DNA of 64,000 nt from Taudactylus pleione (GCA_031769625.1 JAUIMM010001251.1:1-64000); one strand, 5' to 3'. Counted from the stretch's first letter, positions 9,979 to 22,499 are shown. A program made the numbers and translations. The notes: generated by a model not told the origin, from the sequence alone.

Positions 9979-12186
9979 CCTTAGAGTGATGTTATTTTGG
10001 AAGTAGAGCACTCCACAGGCTGAGGGGTGTCTGCTCGGAGCGTCCAGGTGGCTACTTGCTGCAGGTTCCAGGCTTCCTGGAAGCCACATGCAGGTGTCGT
10101 GGAGCAGCGATGGTGTGGCCCTCAGGACCCTGCGGCCTGGCTGACTGTACCACTCACACACCTCACACGCCCTGGGGAGAAGGATTCCATGAAAAAAGAT
10201 TTGGTTCCAAAATCTGCCAATAGGAGAAAATATGGCGCTGTACAGGGTAAAACGCATGAAAAGGGGACTACAAATGAGTAACTAAAATACACCTAAAATT
10301 AATTTTTCTAATTTTAGTTTTCCTCTTTTACAAATTACAGATGTGAGATAGCAGTAGTGGGTGTCTCTATGCTGGCTGTGCTGTGGCTGATGTTACAGAT
10401 GTATACACAGGACTGTGAGGTATTACAGATGTGAGAAAGCAGTAGTGGGTGTCTCTATGCTGGTTGAGCTGTGGCTGATGTTACAGATGTATACACAGTA
10501 CTGTGAGGTATTACGGATGTGAAATAGCAGTAGTGGGTGTCTCTATTCTGGCTGAGCTGTGGCTGATGTTACAGATGTATACACAGGACTGTGAGGTATT
10601 ACGGATGTGAGATAGCAGTAGTGGGCATCTATATGCTGGTTGAGCTGTGACTGTTTCAGATGTATACACAGGACTGTGAAGTATTACAGATGTGAGAAAG
10701 CAGTAGTGGGTGTCTCTATGCTGGCTGTGCTGTGGGACTGATGTATACACAGGACTGTGAGGTATTACAGATGTGAGATAGCAGCAGTGGGTGTCTCTAT
10801 GCTGGCTGAGCTGTGGCTGATGTTACAGATGTATACACAGTACTATGAGGTATTATGGACATGAGATAGCAGTAGTGGGTGTCTCTCTGCTGGCTGTGCT
10901 GTGGCTGATGTTACAGATGTATACACAGGACTGAGGTATTACAGATGTGAGATAGCAGTAGTGGGTGTCTATGCTGGCTGAGCTGTGGCTGATGTTACAA
11001 ATGTATACACAGGACTGTGAGGTATTACAGATGTGAGATAGCAGTAGTGGGTGTCTCTATGCTGGCTGAGCTGTGGCTGATGTTACAGATGTATACACAG
11101 GACTGTGAGGTATTACAGATGTGAGAAAGCAGTAGTGGGCGTCTATATGCTGGCTGAGCTGTTACTGATGTTACAGATGTATACACAGGACTGTGAGGTA
11201 TTACAGATGTGAGAAAGCAGTAGTGGGCGTCTATATGCTGGCTGAGCTGTTACTGATGTTACAGATGTATACACAGGACTGTGAGGTATTACAGATGTGA
11301 GAAAGCAGTAGTGGGGACGTCTATATGATGTCTGAGCTGTTACTGATGTTACAGATGTATACACAGGACTGTGAGGTATTACAGATGTGAGATAGCAGTA
11401 GTGGTTGTCTCTATGCTGGCTGAGCTGTGGCTGATGTTACAGATGTATACACAGGAATGTGAGGTATTACAGATGTGAGAAAGCAGTAGTGGGTGTCTCT
11501 GTGCTGGCTGCTGTGGCTGATGTTACAGATGTATACACAGGACTGTGAGGTATTACAGATGTGAGATAGCAGTAGTGGGTGTCTCTATGCTGGCTGAGCT
11601 GTGGCTGATGTTACTGATGTATACACAGGACTGTGAGGTATTACAGATGTGAGATAGCAGTAGTGGGTGTCTCTATGCTGGCTGAGCTGTGGCTGATGTT
11701 ACTTATGTATACACAGGACTGTGAGGTATTACAGATGTGAGATAGCAGTAGTGGGTGTCTCTATGCTGGCTGAGCTGTGGCTGATGTTACAGATGTATAC
11801 ACAGGAATGTGAGGTATTACAGATGTGAGAAAGCAGTAGTAGGTGTCTCTATGCTGGCTGTGCTGTGTGACTGATGTATACACAGGACTGTGAGGTATTA
11901 CAGATGTGAGATAGCAGCAGTGGGTGTCTCTATGCTGGCTGAGCTGTGGCTGATGTTACAAATGTATACACAGGACTGTGAGGTATTACAGATGTGAGAT
12001 AGCAGTAGTGGGTGTCTCTATGCTGGCTGAGCTGTGGCTGATGTTACAGATGTATACACAGGACTGTGAGGTATTACAGATGTGAGAAAGCAGTAGTGGA
12101 CGTCTATATTATGTCTGAGCTGTTACTGATGTTACAGATGTATACACAGGACTGTGAGGTATTACAGATGTTAGATAGCAGTAGTG

Positions 12187-12342
12187 CAGTGTTGGCAAAC
12201 CTTGACACTCCAGCTGTTATGGAACTACATAACCCAGCATGTACTGCTACAGTTTTGCTATTAGGGCATGCTTAAACTGTGGCAGGGCATGCTGGGATAT
12301 ATAGTTCCACAACAGCTGGAGTGTCAAGGTTAGCCAACACTG
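12187..12342. mobile_element. hAT-like MITE inside the 88-bp array, copy 1
   Basis: The ends are CAGTGTTGGCAAACCTTGAC and its near-complement at the right (GTCAAGGTTAGCCAACACTG), flanked by CAGTAGTG at 12179-12186 and 12343-12350. That octamer exists once in the ordinary array unit, so the empty site is visible in every other unit. It has one extra T and one fewer A (GCTTAAACTG) relative to copies 2-4. Confidence 0.9.
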
Positions 12343-12790
12343 CAGTAGTGGTTGTCTCTATGCTGGCTGAGCTGTGGCTGATGTTACAGATGTATACACA
12401 GGACTGTGAGGTATTACAGATGTGAGATAGCAGTAGTGGGTGTCTCTATGCTGGCTGAGCTGTGGCTGATGTTACAGATGTATACACAGGACTGTGAGGT
12501 ATTACAGATGTGAGATAGCAGTAGTGGGCGTCTCTATGCTGGCTGTGCTGTGGCTGATGTTACAGATGTATACACAGGACTGTGAGGTATTACAGATGTG
12601 AGATAGCAGTAGTGGGTGTCTCTATGCTGGCTGAGCTGTGGCTGATGTTACAGCTGTATACACAGGACTGTGAGGTATTACAGATGTGAGATAGCAGTAG
12701 TGGGCTTCTCTATGCTGGCTGAGCTGTGGCTGATGTTATAGATGTATACACAGGACTGTGAGGTATTACAGATGTTAGATAGCAGTAGTG

Positions 12791-12946
12791 CAGTGTTGGC
12801 AAACCTTGACACTCCAGCTGTTATGGAACTACATAACCCAGCATGTACTGCTACAGTTTTGCTATTAGGGCATGCTAAAACTGTGGCAGGGCATGCTGGG
12901 ATATATAGTTCCACAACAGCTGGAGTGTCAAGGTTAGCCAACACTG
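12791..12946. mobile_element. hAT-like MITE inside the 88-bp array, copy 2
   Basis: Same 156-bp element and same octamer duplication (12783-12790, 12947-12954) at the same position in the repeat unit. It is identical, with its flanks, to the copy at 14852. Confidence 0.9.
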
Positions 12947-13124
12947 CAGTAGTGGTTGTCTCTATGCTGGCTGTGCTGTGGCTGATGTTATAGATGTATA
13001 CACAGGACTGTGAGGTATTACAGATGTGAGATAGCAGTAGTGGGTGTCTATGCTGGCTGAGCTGTGGCTGATGTTACAGATGTATACACAGGACTGTGAG
13101 GTATTACAGATGTTAGCAGTAGTG

Positions 13125-13280
13125 CAGTGTTGGCAAACCTTGACACTCCAGCTGTTATGGAACTACATAACCCAGCATGTACTGTTACAGTTTTGCTAGT
13201 AGGGCATGCTAAAACTGTGGCAGGGCATGCTGGGATATATAGTTCCACAACAGCTGGAGTGTCAAGGTTAGCCAACACTG
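13125..13280. mobile_element. hAT-like MITE inside the 88-bp array, copy 3
   Basis: Same element and TSD (13117-13124, 13281-13288). The flanking unit has a 4-bp deletion (GATGTTAGCAGTAG), and the interior differs at TACTGTTACAG and GCTAGTAGGG. Confidence 0.9.
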
Positions 13281-14851
13281 CAGTAGTGGGTGTCTATGCT
13301 GGCTGAGCTGTGGCTGATGTTACAGATGTATACACTGGACTGTGAGGTATTACTGATGTGAGAAAGCAGTAGTGGGCGTCTATATGCTGGCTGAGCTGTT
13401 ACTGATGTTACAGATGTATACACAGGACTGTGAGGTATTACAGATGTGAGATAGCAGTAGTGGGTGTCTCTATGCTGGCTGAGCTGTGGCTCATGTTACT
13501 GATGTATACGCATGACTGAGGTATTACAGATGTGAGATAGCAGTAGTGCGTGTGTATGCTGGCTGAGCTGTGGCTGATGTTACAAATGTATACACAGGAC
13601 TGTGAGGTATTAACAGATGTGAGATAGAAGTAGTGGGCGTCTCTGTGCTGGCTGTGCTGTGGCTGATGTTACAGATGTATCCACAGGTCTGTGAGGTATT
13701 ACAGATGTGAGATAGCAGTAGTCGGTGTCTCTATGCTAGCTGAGCTGTGGCTGATGTTACAGATGTATACAGAGGTCTGTGAGGTATTACAGATGTGAGA
13801 TAGCAGTATTGGGTGTCTCTATGCTGGCTGAGCTGTGGCTGATGTTAGATGTATACACAGGACTGTAAGGTATTACAGATGTGAGATAGCAGTAGTGGTG
13901 TCTCTGCTGGCTGAGCTGTGGCTGATGTTACAGATGTATACACAGGACTGTGAGGTATTACAGATGTGAGATAGCACTAGTGGGTGTCTATGCTGGCTGA
14001 GCTGTGGCTGATGTTACAGATGTATACACAGGACTGTGAGGTTTTACAGATGTGAGATAGCAGTAGTGGGTGTCTCTATGCTGGCTGTGCTGTTACTGAT
14101 GTATACACAGGACTGTGAGGTATTACAGATGTGAGATAGCAGTAGTGGGTGTCTCTATGCTGGCTGAGCTGTGGCTGATGATCCTGATGTATACACAGGA
14201 CTGTTAGGTATTACAGATGTGAGAAAGCAGTAGTGGCGTCTCTATGCTGGCTGAGCTATGGCTGTTGTTACAGATGTATGCACAGGACTGTGAGGCATTA
14301 CAGATGTGAGATAGCAGTAGTGGATGACTCTATGCTGGCTCAGCTGTGGCCTTATGTTACAGATGTATACACAGGACTGTGAGGTATTACAGATGTGAGA
14401 TAGCAGTAGTGGGCGTCTCTATGCTGGCTGAGCTGTGGCTGATGTTACAGATGTATACACAGGACTGTGAGGTATTACAGATGTGAGATAGCAGTAGTGG
14501 GTGTCTCTATGCTGGCTGTGCTGTGGCTGATGTTACAGATGTATACACAGGACTGTGAGGTATTACAGATGTGAGATAGCAGTAGTGGGTGTCTCTATGC
14601 TGGCTGAGCTGTGGCTGATGTTACAGCTGTATACACAGGACTGTGAGGTATTACAGATGTGAGAAAGCAGTAGTGGGCTTCTCTATGCTGGCTGAGCTGT
14701 GGCTGATGTTACAGCTGTATACACAGGACTGTGAGGTATTACAGATGTGAGAAAGCAGTAGTGGGCTTCTCTATGCTGGCTGAGCTGTGGCTGATGTTAT
14801 AGATGTATACACAGGACTGTGAGGTATTACAGATGTTAGATAGCAGTAGTG

Positions 14852-15007
14852 CAGTGTTGGCAAACCTTGACACTCCAGCTGTTATGGAACTACATAACCC
14901 AGCATGTACTGCTACAGTTTTGCTATTAGGGCATGCTAAAACTGTGGCAGGGCATGCTGGGATATATAGTTCCACAACAGCTGGAGTGTCAAGGTTAGCC
15001 AACACTG
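14852..15007. mobile_element. hAT-like MITE inside the 88-bp array, copy 4
   Basis: Same element and TSD (14844-14851, 15008-15015). With copy 2 it forms a 2061-bp-spaced duplicate that includes flanking array units. Confidence 0.9.
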
Positions 15008-15170
15008 CAGTAGTGGTTGTCTCTATGCTGGCTGTGCTGTGGCTGATGTTATAGATGTATACACAGGACTGTGAGGTATTACAGATGTTAGATAGCAGTA
15101 GTGGGTGTTTCTATGCTGGCTGAGCTGTGGCTGATGTTACTGATGTATACACAGGACTGTGAGGTATTAC

Positions 15171-16308
15171 TGTGTGTGTGTATGTGTATATATTTGTGAA
15201 TGTTACTAGTTGTTTATGTCTAGAAGACTTTTTGGTTAAATTCTTCTTGAAACCTTTGGTACAAGTTCCATATTTAGATTATTGTGGCAATCTCTGAAGA
15301 CGTAAAGGAGAGCTAAGGGAAGCCATGTTCCGTATACCGTGGTACTTACATCTCTCACAGTATACAGCTTGGCGCTATGGACTCTGGTGTTGATAGTATT
15401 GTGTGCGAATAGCTTTATGACGCAGCCTCTCGTCCTTTGTGTGTACAGACCTGCGCTATACTTCCAGCCATGGACACGTCCACTTCACAGCTGGATTTTT
15501 TTCTGCAAAAAAAGTGTAATGGGCTCATTTATCATAAGCAGTTTTCAACCCTTTCCCACAGTCTTGCAATCAGCATTGTAGAAGCTTCCTCGGTGCTCTC
15601 TGAGTCCCTGACGGTGACTTTGCAGCACATTGGACCTGCTGTGCGCTGTGATTTGTGTAACTGCGTCTAGAGTAATATGACGTCATTGGTGGAAGAGCAG
15701 CAGATTGCACAGTCAGAGGGGAGGGGCTTGGCGTAGTAAAGGCGTTCCAAGAAAGGACAGAGAAGGCGCACCAGGGCCCCTCCATCTACGGAGCAGGGCA
15801 GGAGCGCAATTTCTAATTGTGGAGTGAAATTAATGAGATGAGATAAATGGGTGCTGAGGGTTCATTATCAGTAGTCTTTCTTGTTGTACCAATTTCCAAA
15901 CGGGCTCCAGTTATGCGATTGGGTTGAGATCGGGTCTAATCCTGTATTTTTAATGGGCCTTGACTTGTGCCCGCATGTTGCATTTTGATGAAAAATTGCA
16001 TCCACGGGTGGGTTTTAAGTGATGTACTAACACCTCACACACACATTTTCCACCAGTGACAAAGCATACCGCCTTGACCCATAAACTAGGTGCGTGCCCA
16101 CCCATTTCACAGTGGGGTTCCGGCTGCATTGGAATGGGGCTTCTTGACTGGCCCTCACCCAATAATTGTTGCTCAACAGTAGCATTCATCACTATGCAGG
16201 GCAAAGGTTAACAGGGTGCACACCCGACATTCTCAGCGCAGGACACAAATGAACGCAGGTGGGATGGCGATAACCCTCAAATTGGGAAAGATGGGAGCAG
16301 AAGACAAA
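15171..16308. other. Intron 2 sequence, nothing recognised
   Basis: About 1.1 kb of low-repeat sequence. No exon, RNA gene, palindrome or TSD-bounded element was found. Confidence 0.5.
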
Positions 16309-16857
16309 GGCCCTCATTCAGAGCCGTACGCTCTGAGCAGAGCGCACGCTCTGAATGAGGGCCGGGCTCCATTTTCATGGAGCGTCCTCCTGGACGCTCG
16401 TATAGCTGTGGGTCACCACCCACAGGCTATACGAGCGTGCTTTTTGATGGCCGCGATGGTCGAGACCATCGCGACCATCGAAATTGCGAGCCGGAGCCTG
16501 CGGTTGAGGTTTTCAACCGCAAGCTCCGGAGTGATTTTGGCTCTATCAGAGCCAAAATCACTCCCACTGACATCACTAGTGATGTCAGTGGGCCGGCTTC
16601 TGACGGGAGGCGTTCCCGTGGGAACGCCCCCGTCAGGGAGGCACGCCCCCGGCACGCCCACCAAAGGGGGCGTGCTGTCAATCAACATTGACAGCACGCC
16701 CCCTTTGATCGGACACAACGAGCGAAGGACTTTCCTTCGCTCGTCGCGTCTGGCGCATGCGCACGACGGAGCTCCCTCCGTCGTGCGCATGCTCAGTGCA
16801 GACCATCGACCCACTTGCGAGCGGACAGCCGCTCGCGAGTGGGTCTGAATCAGGCCC
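16309..16857. mobile_element. Serial-hairpin MITE: chain of 13 inverted repeats
   Basis: The ends GGCCCTCATTCAGAGC and GGGTCTGAATCAGGCCC resemble family A, with AAA flanking both sides (16306-16308, 16858-16860). Between them almost every base belongs to one of 13 consecutive, mutually different hairpins: 16309-16363 (16-bp arms), 16366-16383, 16381-16398, 16395-16437, 16446-16479, 16491-16529, 16530-16562 (15/15), 16563-16592 (perfect 30-bp palindrome), 16600-16636, 16662-16707 (20/20, loop 6), 16718-16744 (12/12, loop 3), 16755-16792 (16/16, loop 6), 16808-16845 (16 of 17). No coding sequence; ORFs across it are accidental. Confidence 0.85.
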
Positions 16858-16935
16858 AAAGACTGTGCCCAGGTCCCGCACTATGCTGTTTAAAGTAAAA
16901 CATTACTAAATAAAAAGAAAAAATGTAAAATCAGC

Positions 16936-19605
16936 AGCATGCCCCTCCCCAAATCCTCAGCCAGTACTAATGTCCCCAATCCTTAGCATGCCCCTCCCCA
17001 AATCCTCAGCCAGTACTAATGTCCCCAATCCTTAGCATGCCCCTCCCCAAATCCTCAGCCAGTACTAATGTCCCCAATCCTTAGCATGCCCCTCCCCAAA
17101 TCCTCAGCCAGTACTAATGTCCCCAATCCTTAGCATGCCCCCTCCCCAAATCCTCAGCCAGCCCTAATGTCCCCAATCCTTAGCATGCCCCCTCCCCATA
17201 TCCTTAGCCAGTACTAATGTCCCCAATCCTTAGCATGCCCCTCCCCAAATCCTCAGCCAGTACTAATGTCCCCAATCCTTAGCATGCCCCCTCCCCAAAT
17301 CCTCAGCCAGCCCTAATGTCCCCAATCCTTAGCATGCCCCCTCCCCATATCCTTAGCCAGTACTAATGTCCCCAATCCTTAGCATGCCCCCTCCCCATAT
17401 CCTTAGCCAGTACTAATGTCCCCAATCCTTAGCATGCCCCCTCCCCAAATCCTCAGCCAGCCCTAATGTCCCTAGTCCTTAGCATGCCCCCTCCCCAAAT
17501 CCTCAGCCAGTACTAATGTCCCCAATCCTTAGCATGCCCCCTCCCCAAATCCTCAGCCAGTCCCAACGTCCCATGCCCCCTCCTCAAATCCTCAGCCAGC
17601 CCTAATGTTCCCAATCCTTTGCATGCCCCCTCCCCAAATCCTCAGCCAGTCCTAATGTCCCCAATCTTTAGCATGCCCCCTCCCCAAATCCTCAGCCAGC
17701 CCTAACATCCCCAATCCTTAGCATGCCCCCTCCCCAAATCCTCAGCCAGCCCTAATGTCCCCAATCCTTAGCATGCCCCCTCCCCAAATCCTCAGCCAGC
17801 CCTAACGTCCCCAATCCTTAGCATGCCCCCTCCCCAAATCCTCAGCCAGCACTAGCATCCCCAATCCTTAGCATGCCCCCTCCCCAAATCCTCAGCCAGC
17901 CCTAACGTCCCCAATCCTTAGCATGTCCCCTCCCCAAATCCTCAGCCAGCCCTAATGTCCCCAATCCTTAGCATGCCCCCTCCCCATATCCTTAGCCAGT
18001 ACTAATGTCCCCAATCCTTAGCATGCCCCCTCCCCAAATCCTCAGCCAGCCCTAATGTCCCCAATCCTTAGCATGCCCCCTCCCCATATCCTTAGCCAGT
18101 ACTAATGTCCCCAATCCTTAGCATGCCCCTCCCCAAATCCTCAGCCAGTACTAATGTCCCCAATCCTTAGCATGCCCCCTCCCCAAATCCTCAGCCAGCC
18201 CTAATGTCCCCAATCCTTAGCATGCCCCCTCCCCATATCCTTAGCCAGTACTAATGTCCCCAATCCTTAGCATGCCCCCTCCCCATATCCTTAGCCAGTA
18301 CTAATGTCCCCAATCCTTAGCATGCCTCCTCCCCAAATCCTCAGCCAGCCCTAATGTCCCTAGTCCTTAGCATGCCCCCTCCCCAAATCCTCAGCCAGTA
18401 CTAATGCCCCCAATCCTTAGCATGCCCCCTCCCCAAATCCTCAGCCAGTCCCAACGTCCCATGCCCCCTCCTCAAATCCTCAGCCAGCCCTAATGTTCCC
18501 AATCCTTTGCATGCCCCCTCCCCAAATCCTCAGCCAGTCCTAATGTCCCCAATCTTTAGCATGCCCCCTCCCCAAATCCTCAGCCAGCCCTAACATCCCC
18601 AATCCTTAGCATGCCCCCTCCCCAAATCCTCAGCCAGCCCTAATGTCCCCAATCCTTAGCATGCCCCCTCCCCAAATCCTCAGCCAGCCCTAACGTCCCC
18701 AATCCTTAGCATGCCCCCTCCCCAAATCCTCAGCCAGCACTAGCATCCCCAATCCTTAGCATGCCCCCTCCCCAAATCCTCAGCCAGCCCTAACGTCCCC
18801 AATCCTTAGCATGCCCCCTCCCCAAATCCTCAGCCAGCCCTAATGTCCTCAATCCTTAGCATGCCCCCTCCCCAAATCCTCAGCCAGCCCTAACGTCCAC
18901 AATCCTTAGCATGCCCCCTCCCCAAATCCTCAGCCAGCCCTAACGTCCACAATCCTTAGCATGCCCCCTCCCCAAATCCTCAGCCATCCCTAGCGTCCCC
19001 AATCCTTAGCATGCCCCCTCCCCAAATCCTCAGCCAGCCCTAACATCACCAGTCCTTAGCATGCCCCCTCCCCAAATCCTCAGCCAGCCCTAATGTCCTC
19101 AATCCTTAGCATGCCCCCTCCCCAAATCCTCAGCCAGCCCTAATGTCCTCAATCCTTAGCATGCCCCCTCCCCAAATCCTCAGCCAGCCCTAACGTCCAC
19201 AATCCTTAGCATGCCCCCTCCCCAAATCCTCAGCCATCCCTAGCGTCCCCAATCCTTAGCATGCCCCCTCCCCAAATCCTCAGCCAGCCCTAACATCACC
19301 AGTCCTTAGCATGCCCTCTCCCCAAATCCTCAGCCAGCCCTATCACCAGTCCTTAGCATGCCCTCTCCCCAAATCCTCAGCCAGCCCTAACATCACCAAT
19401 CCTTAGCATGCCCCCTCCCCAAATCCTCAGCCAGCCTTAACATCACCAGTCCTTAGCATGCCCTCTCCCCAATTCCTCAGCCAGCCCTAACATCACCAGT
19501 CCTTAGCATGCCCTCTCCCCAAATCCTCAGCCAGCCCTAACATCCCCAATCCTTAGCATGCCCCCTCCCCAAATCCTCAGCCAGCCCTAACGTCTTCAAT
19601 CTTTA
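16936..19605. repeat. 49-50 bp tandem array with higher-order duplication
   Basis: The unit is TCCTTAGCATGCCCCCTCCC, CAAATCCTCAGCCAGCCCTA, ATGTCCCCAA, about 53 copies. Marker variants (TCCCAACGTCCCATGCC at 17561 and 18449; CACTAGCATCC at 17850 and 18738) recur at exactly 888 bp, showing a block duplication of about 18 units. A second recurrence of CCATCCCTAGCGTCC is spaced 240 bp (18985, 19225). Strongly pyrimidine-rich on the + strand. Confidence 0.95.
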
Positions 19606-20175
19606 ACAATGAAAAATATACAATACTCCAAGCGCTCCTTTTTCTGAGATATAAATGAGTCTCTTTTTATAACACAGTTTATTGGGATGGCAGATTTCAC
19701 TTCTTCTCTTATATATCTTCCTCCAAGAATCCCTCAAAACAAGCAGAAAGAATATACCGTTGGCAGGTAATTTTAATTTAAAGGTGTAGATTTTCTACTC
19801 CTACTTACATGTAGGTATGGATGGTCCGTCTTATCACAGCGTAAAGGGGATTAACTTCTTTCTCTTTAGTAGCTAGTGTAAGGTTCGCACCCAGCAAGGT
19901 GTATCAAAACCTCAAGGAAAGTTAGAAATAACAAAAGCGACCATAGTGTGATACTATTACATTTATTGGATATAACCACATAAAACAAAATAAAAGTGGC
20001 CGCGTACCAGATGGGGCCTTCCAACCAAGGCAAGCATGTGCACATACGATAGTGAGTGAAATACCCGGGTTCAGATCACCTCTTCGTGATACTCCTTGAA
20101 ATGGTATGGTCACCCCTACGGTCGCAGTCCCTCCAGTCACACAGACGCGTTTTGGCATCAAAGCTTTTATCAAAG
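19606..20175. mobile_element. Unclassified insertion splitting the 50-bp array
   Basis: About 570 bp of non-array sequence is bracketed by array units (ends at about 19605, resumes at about 20177-20262). It contains ACGCGTTTTGGCATCAAAGC and TTATCAAAGTGTCC near the right end and an A-rich left end. I could not identify TIRs or a TSD. Confidence 0.5.
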
Positions 20176-20265
20176 TGTCCCCTCCCCAAACCCTCAGCCA
20201 ACCCTAATGTCACCAATCCTTAGCATGCCCCCTCCCCAAATCCTCAGCCAGCTCTAACGTCAGAC
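20176..20265. repeat. Residual units of the 50-bp array
   Basis: CCCTCCCCAAACCCTCAGCC and one full unit ending CAGCTCTAACGTCAGAC, the distal stub of the array beyond the insertion at 19606-20175. Confidence 0.85.
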
Positions 20266-21420
20266 CTTACTTGGAGACTTTTTGGACGGTTACTAGAGAA
20301 TCACATTGTAAGCTGCACTCCAAACACTGCAATGAAAGGCTCAACGCATAAAAATTGACTCCTGTAATAAAGACCTACCCAATGTCCCCCACTCTCCTAA
20401 TTTACCTCCCAATTTATAGACTACATATTGCAGATTTTACCATGAGAGGGACCCTCTAGATCCCTCTGCTGTAATAGCTGTTCGTGCTTGCATGATCTGA
20501 TGACTGCATACGCAGTAGGCTGGTGGGGTCCCGCAGTACAAAGTTATGTGAACGCACAAACAATCACATGGCAGGAACAGACTGATATCACAGCCCCTGT
20601 CCCTGTGTGTGATTATTAATGCATCTGGCTGTTACAGAATTTCTTATTACTGCAAATAGTGTGAATAAGAAATTCTAATTATCGGGTCTAAAACACGATA
20701 ATTAATAAATTTGACCCTTATATTTATCAATCCCATTTTCATAAAGGTACGCAGTAAATCTATGTATCACCGCTATGTACCAATAACCTGCTATACACAG
20801 AATTCTCCTGCAAAAGGCTAATTAGCGCCTCAGATCACAGTCCCGATTATTCTCAACTAGCTGGAGTACCTGGCGTTGCCCGGGATTTTAAGAATGTTTG
20901 TTTACACATCATCCTCCAACCAACCTCTCCTTAGGCAGGCCTCACGAAAAGTGTGACAAACTTCCCCATCCACAGTCCTAAGGTCTTGGAAGGAAGTAGG
21001 ACCTGTAACGGTGTAAAGCAAACTTCAGAGATAGAAGCATTCAAAATGTGTCGGATGTACAGTGTAAACACGGCCAAGAGCTTCTGTTGCTCTGATACCA
21101 GGATGACCATCTACAGCGACTCCCTGTTTTCTGCGCATAAAAACTTTGGGAGAAGCATTCCATGTGTAATATTTTGACAGCTCACAGTACAGCAGGGTCC
21201 TTGCAAAGTCATCATTTTGTCACAGTTGGAAGAAAGAAGTAAATGTTGTTGCGTAATTTGGTATAGTCAGAGAGCTGAGAATGCTGGCAAAGCCTGCTAA
21301 AGCTCTCTTCCATCATAAACATTAAGATCATGACAAAACATGACAAGTATAGAAGGACAAATTTTCGCTTTGATATAGTAGAGAAGATAGAAAAGAAAAA
21401 ATAGTGGATTACCTAAATCC
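20266..21420. other. Intron 2 sequence, nothing recognised
   Basis: No exon, tandem repeat or bounded element was found. AATTTGACCCTTATATTTAT at about 20708 may be a MITE end fragment. Confidence 0.45.
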
Positions 21421-22270
21421 TTTTGTAATTCCGTACCTGACCTGTAGAGGGCGAAGGAGGCGGCTCGCCCTTCCAAAAACAATTCAGAGACGCCAGAGGA
21501 GCGGCTGCCACGGACGGTCAGGGGCTGTGTATTATTGCAATAGGCTGCATGGAGGAGGAGGCCGCACATTACACCTCCTCCTCCTCCGCAGGGCCGGCTC
21601 TTGGGGTGTTCGACCAGTGCGGTCGAGCAGGGGCACCACCCCATAGAAGGCGCACCCCTCCCAACATCCGATTTCAGCGGGACAGTACTGTGGGCCGAAG
21701 TGGCTCGTGGGTGGTCAAATCGGGAGGTTGGGGTGCTGGACTTCGGAGTAGCTAAATGGATGCTATGCACATGCGCGCACCATTTATTCAGTGCCGGGAG
21801 AGGACTGGGGGAAGCCCAGCTAGTGACGGAGTGCTGGGCTTACCCCCAGCCTGATGTTATTTGGAGGCGTGCCATGCGGGCACGCCTCCAAATAACGTCT
21901 CACTTAAGGGCGTGACCTATGGCAATTAGGCCACACCCCCATTTTCAGTCACGCGGGGCAACGCCGCACACGACTATAGGGCGCTATTAACAGAGGCGGC
22001 ACAGGGTGCTCTGACCCCTGGAGCTTGCCCTGCTCCTCCGTACAGTGCAGGGACCCTGCAGCCTATTGCTATAATGCACAGCCCGGCCTCCTGCTCCACT
22101 GTGGTGCCTCCTTCTCCTCCCTGGTGATCCCGCCCTCCCCTTCTTCCGTAGTGATGGCCTCCTCCTACCCCGTGCTACCGCCCCGCCTCCACCCAGCAAC
22201 AGGTAACTTGGAGGGCACCAAATGAAACTGTCTTGCACACCCTATACAAAACCTTTCTGAGACTCCTGTA
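21421..22270. mobile_element. GC-rich palindromic element with internal hairpins
   Basis: GGGGCTGTGTATTATTGCAA with TAGGCTGCATGG (about 21521-21552) is inverted at about 22057-22087 (GCAGCCTATTGCTATAATGC). Internal hairpins are CTGGGGGAAGCCCAGC with GCTGGGCTTACCCCCAG (about 21806-21849) and GTTATTTGGAGGCGTGCC with GGGCACGCCTCCAAATAAC (21856-21896). It resembles the serial-hairpin elements but is less regular. The ends are uncertain. Confidence 0.55.
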
Positions 22271-22499
22271 CATAGGCCCCTATTTATTAATAATAGGTAA
22301 GTCAGAGGCTTATTAACACCTAATGGGCCAGATTCTGCGTCGGACGCAAGGCTGATGTCCGCGTAAAAGTGGACTTGCCCACGCACAGGAGCTTACAGGA
22401 CTGGGTGTCAAAGTGATCGGATGCCTTCTGCTGCTGCCGAGCCAGTATTGCCGACACATCACTCAGCTGCCCCCAGCAAACGTTTGAGTAACGGCGATA

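Larger units (their letters stand above)
10336..15170. repeat. 88-bp satellite-like array
   Basis: The unit is about 88 bp: GTGAGGTATTACAGATGTGA, GATAGCAGTAGTGGGTGTCT, CTATGCTGGCTGAGCTGTGG, CTGATGTTACAGATGTATAC, ACAGGACT. There are about 48 units after subtracting four embedded transposon copies. Units vary by substitution (GAGAAAG/GAGATAG, GGCGTCTATATG) and small deletions. Blocks around 12680-12995 and 14741-15055 are near-identical at a spacing of 2061 bp, so the array has been duplicated in multi-unit steps. It ends in a short GT run at about 15171-15184. Confidence 0.94.

Noticed and set aside
16216..16859. Open frames of 148-210 codons on both strands
   Set aside because: They cross the chain of GC-rich hairpins and are mirror images of each other; stops are simply scarce there.
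16936..19605. CRISPR array
   Set aside because: Repeats are contiguous with no unique spacers, and the context is a vertebrate intron.
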